Assembly (NCBI RefSeq): GCF_000956525.1
Contig: NZ_JYIW01000026.1
Location: 1,088,503 to 1,152,502, forward strand
Source of the DNA: Microbacterium oxydans
GTDB taxonomy: Bacteria > Actinomycetota > Actinomycetes > Actinomycetales > Microbacteriaceae
Length of the DNA stretch: 64,000 nucleotides
Reading direction: 5' to 3'
Made by a program: the position numbers and the translations under genes
The notes under the pieces: model-generated
The model's input: the letters and a program-made list of their open reading frames with translations, nothing else
What the model was told of the DNA's origin: nothing
Database searches by the model: none
In this document: one piece after another, positions 56,332 through 64,000 of the stretch
Position numbering within the stretch: the first letter of the stretch is position 1
Layout of the letters: every line of letters begins with the position of its first letter

Positions 56332-56488
56332 GTGTACTCCTCGGGGAACAGCGCATGGGTCGGACCACGGGTCGTCCGACGCTGTGCATCAGTATGGACC
56401 CAGGGGATTCCTCAGCGCGACCCCCAATCCAGGTACGAAATGCGCATGTAACAAACGAAAAGTGCACGGGATTCGAAGGAGTCGCCGT

Positions 56489-59455
56489 TCACCATCCGTC
56501 GGTGAGCACCCGGTCCAGCATCGCGACCACGTGATCCGCGCTCTGCGTCGTGAGGCACAGCGGCGGTTTGATCTTCAGCACGTTGGATCGTTCGGACGTC
56601 GTCAGCACGATGACCCCGAGTTCGCGCAACCGCTCGCAGATCGCCGCCGCCTCCGCCGCGGCCGGTTCCATGGTGTCGCGGTCGCGCACCAGCTCGACAC
56701 CGAGATACAGGCCCTCGCCATGCACGACACCGACGAGTGGATGCCGGTCGGCGAGCTCGCGGAGTCCGTCCGCGAGGTGCGCGCCGACCACTGCGGCATT
56801 GCGCTGCAGGTCGTCCTCGATCATCGCGTCGAGCACCGCGATGCCGACCCGACAGCTGAGCGTGCTGCCGCCGGCCGAGGAGAAGAACTGCCCCTGCGCC
56901 GAGAGGGCGTCCGCGATGCGCCTCGACGTGATCACGCCGCCGATCGGATAGCCGTTGCCCATCGGCTTCGCGATCGTGACGATGTCGGGCACGACGCCCG
57001 CGAGCTCGAAGCCCCAGAAGGCCGAACCCATGCGCCCGAACCCGACCTGCACCTCGTCGGCGATGCACAGCCCGCCGGCGGCCCTGACCTGCTCGTAGGC
57101 ACCCGCGAGGTAGCCATCAGGGAGCACCACGCCGCCGGCGTTGCCGAGGATCGATTCGCACAGGAACGCCGCCACCTGACGGTCGTCGTCGAGCTGCGCC
57201 AAGTCGGTCGCGAGGTCGGCGAGGTAGTCCCCGGCGACGTCGTCGCCCCGGTACGTGCCGCGGAACCGATTCGGCACATCAGCGACGTGCACCCAGTCGG
57301 GCCGCGTGGCGAGGGCGGAGGGGTTGTCGTAGGCGCTGGTGGTCACCGCATCGCTGGCCATGGTCCAGCCGTGATACGCCTCGCGCAGCGCGACGACCGT
57401 TCGGCGACCGGTGGCGGCCTGCGCCAGCCGGATCGCGAGATCGACCGCCTCGGAACCGCTGTTGACCAGCAGCACCGTGTCGAGGTCGCTGCCCTCCGGC
57501 ATCAGTGCGAGCAACCGCTCGCTGTACTCCGCGAGGTCGCGGAACAGGAACCGGGAGTTCGTGGCGAGCGTCCGCAGCTGGCGCTCTGCGGCATCCGCGA
57601 CCTTCGGGTGAGCATGGCCGAGACCCGCGACGTTGTTCACCATGTCGACGTAGGTGCGCGCCGTGGTGTCGATCAGGTGATGCCGCCAGCCGCGTTCGAT
57701 CTGCGGCGGATGCTCGTAGTACCGCTCCTGGGCGGCGGCGAAGATCTGCTCGCGGCGGTGCAGTTCCGCTTCTGCCTCGTCGTCCTGCACGAACGACGGC
57801 AAGCCGAGCAGGGGCGCCGGATCCGCCGTGAGCCGACGCCACGCCGGCACTCGTTCCGGGGCGACCAGCGCAGCCCCGTCGGTCCGGCGCTCTGGAGCAT
57901 CCGCCCGGTGGATGCCGACCGTCATCCGCCGCGGTTCGAACGATGCCGCGAGCCAACCAAGCGTCTCGCCGGTGCTCACCGGACGCTCGCGCCGCTCCTC
58001 GGCGTCGAGCCCCGTGATCTCGAGCACCCACTCGGGGTCATCCTCCGGAGCTCCGAGGTCGATGACCATGCGCGCGACACCGCCGCGCTGCGTCACCCGT
58101 CCGGTCGCCGGCGCCGCCACCCTGGCCCGAGTGCCGGCAGGCAGGTGCAGCTCGCACGCGGTCGACCAGGTCTCTCCGGGCTGGGCACTGTCGACGCGCG
58201 CCCGCGTCAACCGGAACGTGCCGTAGGGCAGGACGGCCACGGCGACGCCGAGTCCGATCGCATCGTCGATCAGTCCCTGCTCCGCTGCCTCATCGAGCCA
58301 GCGCCCTGCATCGAGTGCGGCCGACTCGACGGTCGGATCGATCACGGCGACGCGGCCGGTGAGTTCCGGCAGCAGCGCGGCGAGAGGGGCGGCATCCGGA
58401 TCCCCCACGAGACCGGTCGCATCGAATCCGCCGTCGTCCATCCCGACCGTGGCGAGCACGTGCTCGATCATCTCGACCTGCGGCAGCAGCGTGGCGGCGT
58501 CGAAGATCGCCTGCTCCCCCGCGATGCGCTCCCTGGCGTAGTCGTTCGCGCCGTCGATCTCGAGCTGACGCCACCCGCTCGCCACCAGCAGCGCGGCGCG
58601 CAGCACGACGAGCGGCCAGACGGCGCGCGCTTCGGTCTCGCTGAGCGGCGCATCCCGGTGGAAGGCGGCGACGGTCTCCATCACCCGCAGCGGTCGGTCG
58701 GGCTCGTGGTGCAGCATCGACGAGACGCACACCGCGAGCTCGGCGACGCGCCACCCGAGCGCGAGATCACCGAGATCGAGCACCGTCCGCGGATGCAGCC
58801 GGGTATCCGCACCGCGCTCCCCCATGACGTTGTCGTCGGTGAGGTCGCCGTGGATCGCCTGCACCGGCAGCTCGCCGGCACCTGATGTCAGGGCTGCATC
58901 GGCCTTCGCCGCCGCGCGCAGCACGCGCCCGCGCAGCACGGAGTCGGCGATCGACGGCGCGAGCGCCTCGACCTGCTCGTGAGCCACCCGCATGTCCCAC
59001 ATCTGCGCGCGATCGAGCCCGGGGTGGTCGAGAGCGGCCAGTGCGTTCACGGATGCCGCGGCCAGCGCACCGAACTCCGCGAGCACGACCGGGGCGAGGT
59101 ACCCCGCGTCGACCAACGGCTCTCCGGGGGCGAACTCGCTGCGGCGTGCGGCGAGGCCGTTCCACCGCTGCGTGAGCGCGCCGTCGAGTCCCGGGAGCAC
59201 TGCAGGCACGCTGACGCCGGCAGCGCGGTAGGCGTCGAGGGCGGCATGCTGAGCATCTCGCGCATCGTCGCCGAACACGGGGTTGTCGATCCGGAGGACG
59301 CTCTTCGTGCCGTCATCCGCCGTGAGCAGGAAGTTCCGGTCCTGGTTGCTGCCGAGCTCCTCCGCGGTCACCGTGATGCCGTAGCAGTCGCGCGCGATGC
59401 GCGCGGCATCCGTCGTGCTCACATCGGGGCGGACCAGGCCTGTGCCGTCGGTCAT
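56489..59455 (-). CDS. APH kinase / M23-like / class III aminotransferase fusion (predicted amino-alcohol kinase-ammoniophospholyase)
   Basis: A 988-residue fusion. Residues about 20-330 are an APH/hydroxylysine-kinase-like phosphotransferase (catalytic IHGDLTDDN at 201-209, then VLDLGD with the metal Asp). About 370-520 is a beta domain resembling a degenerate M23 peptidase (HLPAGTRARVAAPATGRV at 435-452). About 570-988 is a class III PLP enzyme (LCIADEVQVGFGRMG, cofactor Lys830 in IAKPMGNGYPIGG). Vertebrates encode the two catalytic parts separately: hydroxylysine kinase and the AGXT2L phospholyases that remove phosphate and ammonia from phosphohydroxylysine or phosphoethanolamine; bacterial fusions of both parts are known. 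So the predicted path is amino-alcohol, phosphate ester, aldehyde. It overlaps the LbH gene by four bases. Confidence 0.9.
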   Translation of the reverse strand: MTDGTGLVRPDVSTTDAARIARDCYGITVTAEELGSNQDRNFLLTADDGTKSVLRIDNPVFGDDARDAQHAALDAYRAAGVSVPAVLPGLDGALTQRWNGLAARRSEFAPGEPLVDAGYLAPVVLAEFGALAAASVNALAALDHPGLDRAQMWDMRVAHEQVEALAPSIADSVLRGRVLRAAAKADAALTSGAGELPVQAIHGDLTDDNVMGERGADTRLHPRTVLDLGDLALGWRVAELAVCVSSMLHHEPDRPLRVMETVAAFHRDAPLSETEARAVWPLVVLRAALLVASGWRQLEIDGANDYARERIAGEQAIFDAATLLPQVEMIEHVLATVGMDDGGFDATGLVGDPDAAPLAALLPELTGRVAVIDPTVESAALDAGRWLDEAAEQGLIDDAIGLGVAVAVLPYGTFRLTRARVDSAQPGETWSTACELHLPAGTRARVAAPATGRVTQRGGVARMVIDLGAPEDDPEWVLEITGLDAEERRERPVSTGETLGWLAASFEPRRMTVGIHRADAPERRTDGAALVAPERVPAWRRLTADPAPLLGLPSFVQDDEAEAELHRREQIFAAAQERYYEHPPQIERGWRHHLIDTTARTYVDMVNNVAGLGHAHPKVADAAERQLRTLATNSRFLFRDLAEYSERLLALMPEGSDLDTVLLVNSGSEAVDLAIRLAQAATGRRTVVALREAYHGWTMASDAVTTSAYDNPSALATRPDWVHVADVPNRFRGTYRGDDVAGDYLADLATDLAQLDDDRQVAAFLCESILGNAGGVVLPDGYLAGAYEQVRAAGGLCIADEVQVGFGRMGSAFWGFELAGVVPDIVTIAKPMGNGYPIGGVITSRRIADALSAQGQFFSSAGGSTLSCRVGIAVLDAMIEDDLQRNAAVVGAHLADGLRELADRHPLVGVVHGEGLYLGVELVRDRDTMEPAAAEAAAICERLRELGVIVLTTSERSNVLKIKPPLCLTTQSADHVVAMLDRVLTDGW

Positions 59456-60078
59456 GCGCGGTGCTGTCCGCGAGGCGTGCCGTCGAGGCTCACGTCGTCT
59501 GCATGCCGCGCGAGCGAGCTGCCGTAGCGCTCGGTCAGCTGCACCATGAGGTCGGGCGTGTCCCGGTCGACACCGAACACGTGACCGGGGAAGTCGAGGT
59601 CGGGCTGCGCGGCTGCGATCTCCGCCTCACGATCCGGCGAGAACAGCTGCACCGGATCGCCGACGGCCACCCAGCCGATCGGCACGACCGTGCCTTCGGG
59701 CAGCACGGCTCGGCGCAGCACGATCGCGTTGACGCGCACCTCGCAGCGGGGACCGATCAGCGCGCCGTTGAACAGCCTGGAGCCGGAGGCGAGGAAGACC
59801 TCGTCGCCGACCGTCGCGCCGGCGATGCTCGAGAGGGTGCCGATCAGGGTGTGCGATCCGATGTGCACGGCGTGCGCCGCGGTCGCTCGGATCAGCGCGT
59901 TCTCCATCACGATGACATGCTCGCCGATCGTGATCGGCCCGCCCTCGGCCGTGATCACGGCGCCGTGCAGCACTTGGCAGCCGGCGCCGATCTCGACATC
60001 GCCGGAGATCACGGCGGTGGGAGCGACGACGGCGGTGTCATGGATCCGGGGCCGAGCCCCGAGGTGCTCGTACAACAT
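59452..60078 (-). CDS. Left-handed beta-helix protein (gamma carbonic anhydrase/PaaY-like)
   Basis: A 208-residue hexapeptide-repeat protein. Repeats run through about residues 12-135 (VVAPTAVISGDVEIGAGCQVLHGAVI, IGSHTLIGTLSSIAGATVGDEVFLASGSRL), with His residues (ATAAHAVHIGSH) that may bind metal as in gamma carbonic anhydrases, and a longer C-terminal helical tail. It could be an acyltransferase, a thioesterase-like PaaY relative or a carbonic anhydrase homologue. Its coupling by ATGA to the fusion gene suggests a role in the same pathway. The ATG has TACGCT six bases upstream, so it heads the unit. Confidence 0.88.
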   Translation of the reverse strand: MLYEHLGARPRIHDTAVVAPTAVISGDVEIGAGCQVLHGAVITAEGGPITIGEHVIVMENALIRATAAHAVHIGSHTLIGTLSSIAGATVGDEVFLASGSRLFNGALIGPRCEVRVNAIVLRRAVLPEGTVVPIGWVAVGDPVQLFSPDREAEIAAAQPDLDFPGHVFGVDRDTPDLMVQLTERYGSSLARHADDVSLDGTPRGQHRA

Positions 60079-60090
60079 GAGGTCAGCGTA
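60079..60090 (-). promoter_or_regulatory. Leaderless -10 element of the LbH-fusion operon
   Basis: TACGCT (60090-60085), GACCTC, ATG. Confidence 0.5.
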
Positions 60091-60114
60091 CTGGGCCGCG
60101 CGTGCCTCAGTGCG

Positions 60115-60276
60115 CTACTCCTTCGTCGCCGCCCTGCCGCGCAGCACCCCGATTACGACCGTCGCGAGGAACAGCACGACGCCGAGCACCGCGAGCCAGA
60201 TCAGGCCCTTGACGACGAACCCGAGCACGGCCAGTGCGGCCCAGGCGAGCAGGAGGAAGAGCAGCAGGATCCACAT
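60115..60276 (-). CDS. Small hydrophobic protein
   Basis: A 53-residue protein made almost wholly of two hydrophobic stretches (WILLLFLLLAWAALAVLGFV and LIWLAVLGVVLFLATVVIGVL) separated by a single Lys-Gly, ending in a basic tail. Short two-helix proteins of this type are common and unnamed in actinobacteria. The ATG at 60276 is chosen so that the first helix starts at once. No strong ribosome binding site is seen, and it stands alone between mfd and the LbH gene. Confidence 0.65.
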   Translation of the reverse strand: MWILLLFLLLAWAALAVLGFVVKGLIWLAVLGVVLFLATVVIGVLRGRAATKE

Positions 60277-60351
60277 GGCTTCAGCATCCGCCGGCCCGGC
60301 AACCGCCGCACATGCCATTGACCATGCCGCACTCGTCGGCTAGGAATCGGG

Positions 60352-63300
60352 TCACTCGACCTTGACGGGCTCGGGGAAGATCGCCGTGAACAGTTGGTTC
60401 ACCCATTCGAGCAGGGCGTCGTCGGGTAGCGGCTCGAGGCCGACACCGACCGCGGCCGGCACCGTGGGCATCGGCACGACCATCGCCTCGCCACCCGCCA
60501 CGAGCTTCGCCTTCGGGTAGAGCCGCTGCAGACGCACCTTGATCGAGTCCTCGAGGCGCGCAGGGGCGATGCGCAGGTTCGACCCCATCACGACGACATC
60601 CGTGAGCCCGGCGCGCGCGGCGCGACGACGCAGGCGGGCGACGGACAGCAGCCCCTGCACCTCGGCCGGCGGCGTGCCGTAGCGGTCGGTGAGCTCCTCG
60701 ATCACGAGGTCGAGCGCGTCATCCTTCGCCGTCGCCGCCGAGGCTGCCGAGAGCTTCTGGTACGCCTCGAGGCGCAGCCGTTCGCTGTCGATGTAGTCCT
60801 CGGGGATGCGCGCGTCGAGCGGCAGCTCGAGCCGCAGCTCCTGCCCGCTCTCGACATCTTCGCCGCGGAACGTCGCGACAGCCTCGCCGATCATGCGCAG
60901 GTACAGGTCGAACCCGACGCCGGCGATGTGTCCTGCCTGCTCGGCGCCCAGCATGTTGCCTGCACCGCGGAGCTCGAGGTCCTTCAGCGCGACCTGCATG
61001 CCGGAGCCGAGATCGTTGTTCACCGCGATGGTCTGCAGACGGTCGGCGGCCGTCTCGCTCAGCGGCTTCATCTCGTCGTAGAGGAAGTACGCGTAGGCCC
61101 GCTCGCGTCCTCGACCCACCCGGCCGCGCAGCTGATGCAGCTGGCTGAGCCCGTACTTGTCGGCGCGGTCGATGATGATCGTGTTCGCGTTCGCGATGTC
61201 GAGACCGGTCTCGATGATCGTGGTGGAGACGAGCACGTCGAACTTGCGCTCCCAGAAATCGTCCACGACCTGCTCGAGCTGATGCTCACCCATCTGTCCG
61301 TGCGCCACCGCGATCCTGGCCTCCGGCACGAGTTCGGCGAGCTCGCTCGCGACCCGTTGGATCGACTGCACCCTGTTGTGCACGAAGAAGATCTGCCCCT
61401 CGCGCAGGATCTCGCGGCGGATCGCCGCGGCCATCTGCTTGTCGCTGCGGGGTCCGACGAAGGACAGGATCGGATGCCGGTCCTCCGGCGGCGTCGCGAG
61501 CGTCGACATCTCCCGGATGCCGGTCACCGCCATCTCGAGCGTTCGCGGGATCGGGGTGGCGCTCATCGCGAGGATGTCGACGTTCGTCTTCATCTTCTTG
61601 AGCGTGTCCTTGTGCTCGACACCGAAGCGCTGCTCCTCGTCGATGATCATCAGGCCGAGGTCCTTGAACATCACCTGATCCGTGAGGATGCGGTGCGTGC
61701 CGATCACCATGTCGACCGAGCCCTCGAGCAGTCCCTGCAGCGTGAGCCTGGCTTCCTTGTCGGTCTGGAATCGAGACAGCGGGCGCACCTTGACCGGGAA
61801 CCCGGCGAAGCGTTCGGTGAAGGTCTCGAGGTGCTGCTTCACGAGCAGCGTGGTGGGGACGAGCATCGCGACCTGCTTGCCGTCCTGGATCGCCTTGAAC
61901 GCCGCGCGGACAGCGACCTCGGTCTTGCCGAAGCCGACGTCACCGGACAGCAGGCGGTCCATCGGGATCGGCCGCTCCATGTCGGCTTTGATCTCATCGA
62001 TCGTCTGCAGCTGGTCCGGGGTCTCCGCGAACGGGAACGCCTCCTCCAGCTCGCGCTGCCATGGTGTGTCCGGACCGAAGGCGTGCCCCTTCGCGCCCAT
62101 GCGCGCCGAGTACAGCTTCACGAGCTCGACGGCGATGTCGCGCACGGCCTTGCGGGCCTTGCCCTTCGCCTGCGACCAGTCGCTGCCGCCCATCTTCGAC
62201 AGGGTCGGCGCTTCGCCGCCCACGTACTTCGAGAGCAGGTCGAGCTGATCCGTCGGCACGAAGAGCTTGTCGCCGGGGTAGCCGCGCTTCGACGGCGCGT
62301 ACTCGAGCACGAGATAGTCGCGGATCGACTTGGTGGCATTGCGTCCGCCGGTCGAGACCTCGCGCTTGGTCATCTCGACGAAACGGCCGATGCCGTGCGT
62401 GCCATGCACGACGAAATCGCCCGGCTTGAGCTGCAACGGGTCGACGACGTTCTTGCGGCGGGAGGCGAGCTTCTTGACGACGCGCTGGTCGCCGCCGATC
62501 GTACGGCCGTAGAACTCGTTGTCGGTGAGGACCGCGAGCTTGGCCTCAGGCACCTGGTACCCGGCCTCGACCGATCCGCAGACGAGCGTGGCGATGCCGC
62601 CCTCAGGGGCGTCGGTCAGCGTCTCGACCACCCTGGCCGCGATGCCGCGATCGGCGAGCACGTCGCGCGCCCGATCGACGAGCCCCTGCCCGGTCGCGAT
62701 CACGACGACGCGCCAACCGTCGGCGACCTTGGCCTCGACGAACGAGATCGCGCCGTCGACATTGCCGTGGAACGAGGGGATCACCGTGGCGTCGAGGTTC
62801 GTCGCATCAGCGTCGCCCTCGCCGAGCCCGGCACCGAAGGGGCTGAGCCGCCACCACACGCCGCCGCGGTCGCGGACGACCTCGCGCAGCTGGGCGATCG
62901 TCAGGAAATCGCCTGAGCCGAGATCGATCGGGGCGGATGCGCCGGAGGTCGCCGCGCTCCAGGCGGCGTCGAGGAACTCGCGGTTCGTGTCGCCGAGCGT
63001 GATCGCTCGGGCCGTCGAGCGCTCCGGGTCGACGACCGCCGTCGCGGTGCCTGCCGGCATGTACTCGACCAGCGACTTGAGCGGACCCGACACCGCCGGC
63101 AGCAGCGACTCCATGCCCTCGACCGGGATGCCCTCGGCCATCTTCTCGAGCATCCCCGAGATGGCGGGGAAGCCTCCGATCAACGCTCTGGCGCGGTCGC
63201 GGACATCGGCGGTCAGCAGCAGCTCGCGGCTCGGCGGCAGGTCGACGCCGTCGACATCGCCGGGCAGTGACCGCTGATCGGCGATCGAGAAGGCACGGAT

Positions 63301-63927
63301 CTGATCGATCTCATCGCCGAAGAACTCGACACGGTACGGATGCTCCGAGGTCGGCGGGAAGACGTCGAGAATGCCGCCGCGCACCGCGAACTCACCTCGG
63401 CGCGACACCATGTCGACTCGCGAATAGGCTCGCTCGACGAGCTGCTCCGCGACGGTGTCGAGCTCGTTGCCTCGACTGTTCGTGCGGAGTTCGAGCGGAG
63501 TGATCTCGCCGAGGTTGCCGGCGATCGGCTGCAGGGCGGCGCGCACGGAGGCCACCACGATGAGCGGGTGATCGCCCGACCATTCGGCGACGCGGCGCAG
63601 GGTCTGCAGTCGATGGCCGACCGTGTCGGGGCTCGGGCTGAGCCGCTCGTGCGGCAGCGTCTCCCACGCGGGGAACGTGAGGATCTGCGCCTCGGGCAGG
63701 TAGGCACCGAGCGCCTGGGCCACGCTCTCGGCTCGGCGTCCGGTCGGCGCGACCGCGAGGAGGGCGGCAGGATGCCCCGCAGCGGCACGCTTGGTCAGCA
63801 GCCCGGCGAGCGTTGGGGCGTCGAGCCCGTCGACGAGGCCGAGGTCGACGTCGGTCTGCGCCCAGCCGAGCGCATCTCGGTACAGGGTCGCCTCTTCCAA
63901 GGCGCGCAGAATCCCGGGAACAGTCAC
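60352..63927 (-). CDS. mfd: Transcription-repair coupling factor Mfd
   Basis: A 1191-residue ATP-dependent translocase that removes stalled RNA polymerase and recruits UvrAB. In order: UvrB-like domains 1-2 (about 1-330, with IGGFPAISGML and LPPSRELL), domain 3, the RNA-polymerase-interacting domain (about 490-560, GDFVVHGTHGIGRFVEM), the RecG-like translocase with LLSGDVGFGKTEVAVRAAF (Walker A), MLVPTTLL, IIDEEQRFGVEHKD (Walker B) and the second RecA domain (ETGLDIANANTIIIDRAD, QLRGRVGR), and the TRCF C-terminal domain (LPLDARIPEDYI). It is full length. The GTG start has TAGGCT six bases upstream. Confidence 0.98.
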   Translation of the reverse strand: MTVPGILRALEEATLYRDALGWAQTDVDLGLVDGLDAPTLAGLLTKRAAAGHPAALLAVAPTGRRAESVAQALGAYLPEAQILTFPAWETLPHERLSPSPDTVGHRLQTLRRVAEWSGDHPLIVVASVRAALQPIAGNLGEITPLELRTNSRGNELDTVAEQLVERAYSRVDMVSRRGEFAVRGGILDVFPPTSEHPYRVEFFGDEIDQIRAFSIADQRSLPGDVDGVDLPPSRELLLTADVRDRARALIGGFPAISGMLEKMAEGIPVEGMESLLPAVSGPLKSLVEYMPAGTATAVVDPERSTARAITLGDTNREFLDAAWSAATSGASAPIDLGSGDFLTIAQLREVVRDRGGVWWRLSPFGAGLGEGDADATNLDATVIPSFHGNVDGAISFVEAKVADGWRVVVIATGQGLVDRARDVLADRGIAARVVETLTDAPEGGIATLVCGSVEAGYQVPEAKLAVLTDNEFYGRTIGGDQRVVKKLASRRKNVVDPLQLKPGDFVVHGTHGIGRFVEMTKREVSTGGRNATKSIRDYLVLEYAPSKRGYPGDKLFVPTDQLDLLSKYVGGEAPTLSKMGGSDWSQAKGKARKAVRDIAVELVKLYSARMGAKGHAFGPDTPWQRELEEAFPFAETPDQLQTIDEIKADMERPIPMDRLLSGDVGFGKTEVAVRAAFKAIQDGKQVAMLVPTTLLVKQHLETFTERFAGFPVKVRPLSRFQTDKEARLTLQGLLEGSVDMVIGTHRILTDQVMFKDLGLMIIDEEQRFGVEHKDTLKKMKTNVDILAMSATPIPRTLEMAVTGIREMSTLATPPEDRHPILSFVGPRSDKQMAAAIRREILREGQIFFVHNRVQSIQRVASELAELVPEARIAVAHGQMGEHQLEQVVDDFWERKFDVLVSTTIIETGLDIANANTIIIDRADKYGLSQLHQLRGRVGRGRERAYAYFLYDEMKPLSETAADRLQTIAVNNDLGSGMQVALKDLELRGAGNMLGAEQAGHIAGVGFDLYLRMIGEAVATFRGEDVESGQELRLELPLDARIPEDYIDSERLRLEAYQKLSAASAATAKDDALDLVIEELTDRYGTPPAEVQGLLSVARLRRRAARAGLTDVVVMGSNLRIAPARLEDSIKVRLQRLYPKAKLVAGGEAMVVPMPTVPAAVGVGLEPLPDDALLEWVNQLFTAIFPEPVKVE

Positions 63928-63939
63928 CGGATAAGCCTA
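63928..63939 (-). promoter_or_regulatory. Leaderless -10 element of mfd
   Basis: TAGGCT (63939-63934), TATCCG, GTG. The 60 bases beyond it to the window end hold no gene I can support. Confidence 0.5.
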
Positions 63940-64000
63940 GCCGCGGCATCCGACATCGCGGCGCGCAGCATCCCTCCCCCACCGTTTCCTCCCCCTGCCC

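Noticed and set aside
56135..58885. 916-codon open frame on the plus strand opposite the fusion gene
   Set aside because: It is antisense to a protein with clear kinase and aminotransferase motifs; long antisense frames are expected at this GC content, and it shows no family motif.

Overview
This window comes from a high-GC Gram-positive actinobacterium, most likely a member of the Microbacteriaceae close to Microbacterium. The reasons are the strongly G/C-biased third codon positions, frequent GTG starts, 4-bp ATGA gene junctions, the gene content (class II aldolase, GlpX, XseAB, DUF501, DUF4307, DUF4245, Mfd, MazG) and a gene order close to what I know of Mycobacterium tuberculosis Rv1020-Rv1026 and Rv1080c-Rv1110. 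It is chromosomal backbone. I see no insertion sequence, prophage, CRISPR array, rRNA or origin.

Layout. 1-5 kb: a truncated methyltransferase, a DnaQ-like exonuclease, rmuC, glpX and fbaA. 5-14 kb: DUF6264-like protein, the ispH-iclR pair, the overlapping operon xseA-xseB-DUF4245-carbonic anhydrase-fumC, and convergent phoH2. 14-23 kb: class V aminotransferase, uppS, trhA, DUF4307-greA, ilvA with an AI-2E transporter, a YcaQ-like glycosylase with a membrane-anchored protein, and lemA. 23-32 kb: a sugar-lactone-oxidase-like flavoenzyme overlapping a PLP deaminase/aldolase, a short tRNA-Leu(UAA), DedA, NDH-2, a mycosin-like subtilase, DUF501 and ftsB. 32-46 kb is the most accessory part: eno, an O-methyltransferase, a GntR-DUF1648-CPBP operon, a LacI regulator divergent from an operon of three hydrolases and an MFS transporter, an APC permease and an AraC/VOC pair. 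46-64 kb: SGNH hydrolase, nhaA-mazG-hisS, ppc, gdhA, an amine permease, a 988-residue kinase/M23-like/class-III-aminotransferase fusion with a LbH protein, and mfd.

How genes work together. GlpX, FbaA, Eno, Ppc and FumC are central carbon enzymes; Ppc and GdhA sit side by side at the carbon/nitrogen junction. The LbH-fusion-permease cluster looks like a complete module for importing an amino-alcohol, phosphorylating it and eliminating phosphate and ammonia. The LacI-controlled operon looks like uptake and hydrolysis of an ester or acyl compound.

Three sequence-level signals stand out. About 17 genes have a TANNNT-type -10 hexamer placed 6-7 bases before their start codon, which predicts leaderless mRNAs. 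A 20-22 bp repeat (core CCTTCGACAGGCTCAGGGAC) occurs as a six-unit tandem array, as a single intergenic copy, and inside the ppc coding sequence, where it sits at the head of an in-frame 21-bp tandem expansion; decayed copies appear inside hisS and after fbaA. The tRNA-Leu(UAA) lacks the long variable arm expected of tRNA-Leu.
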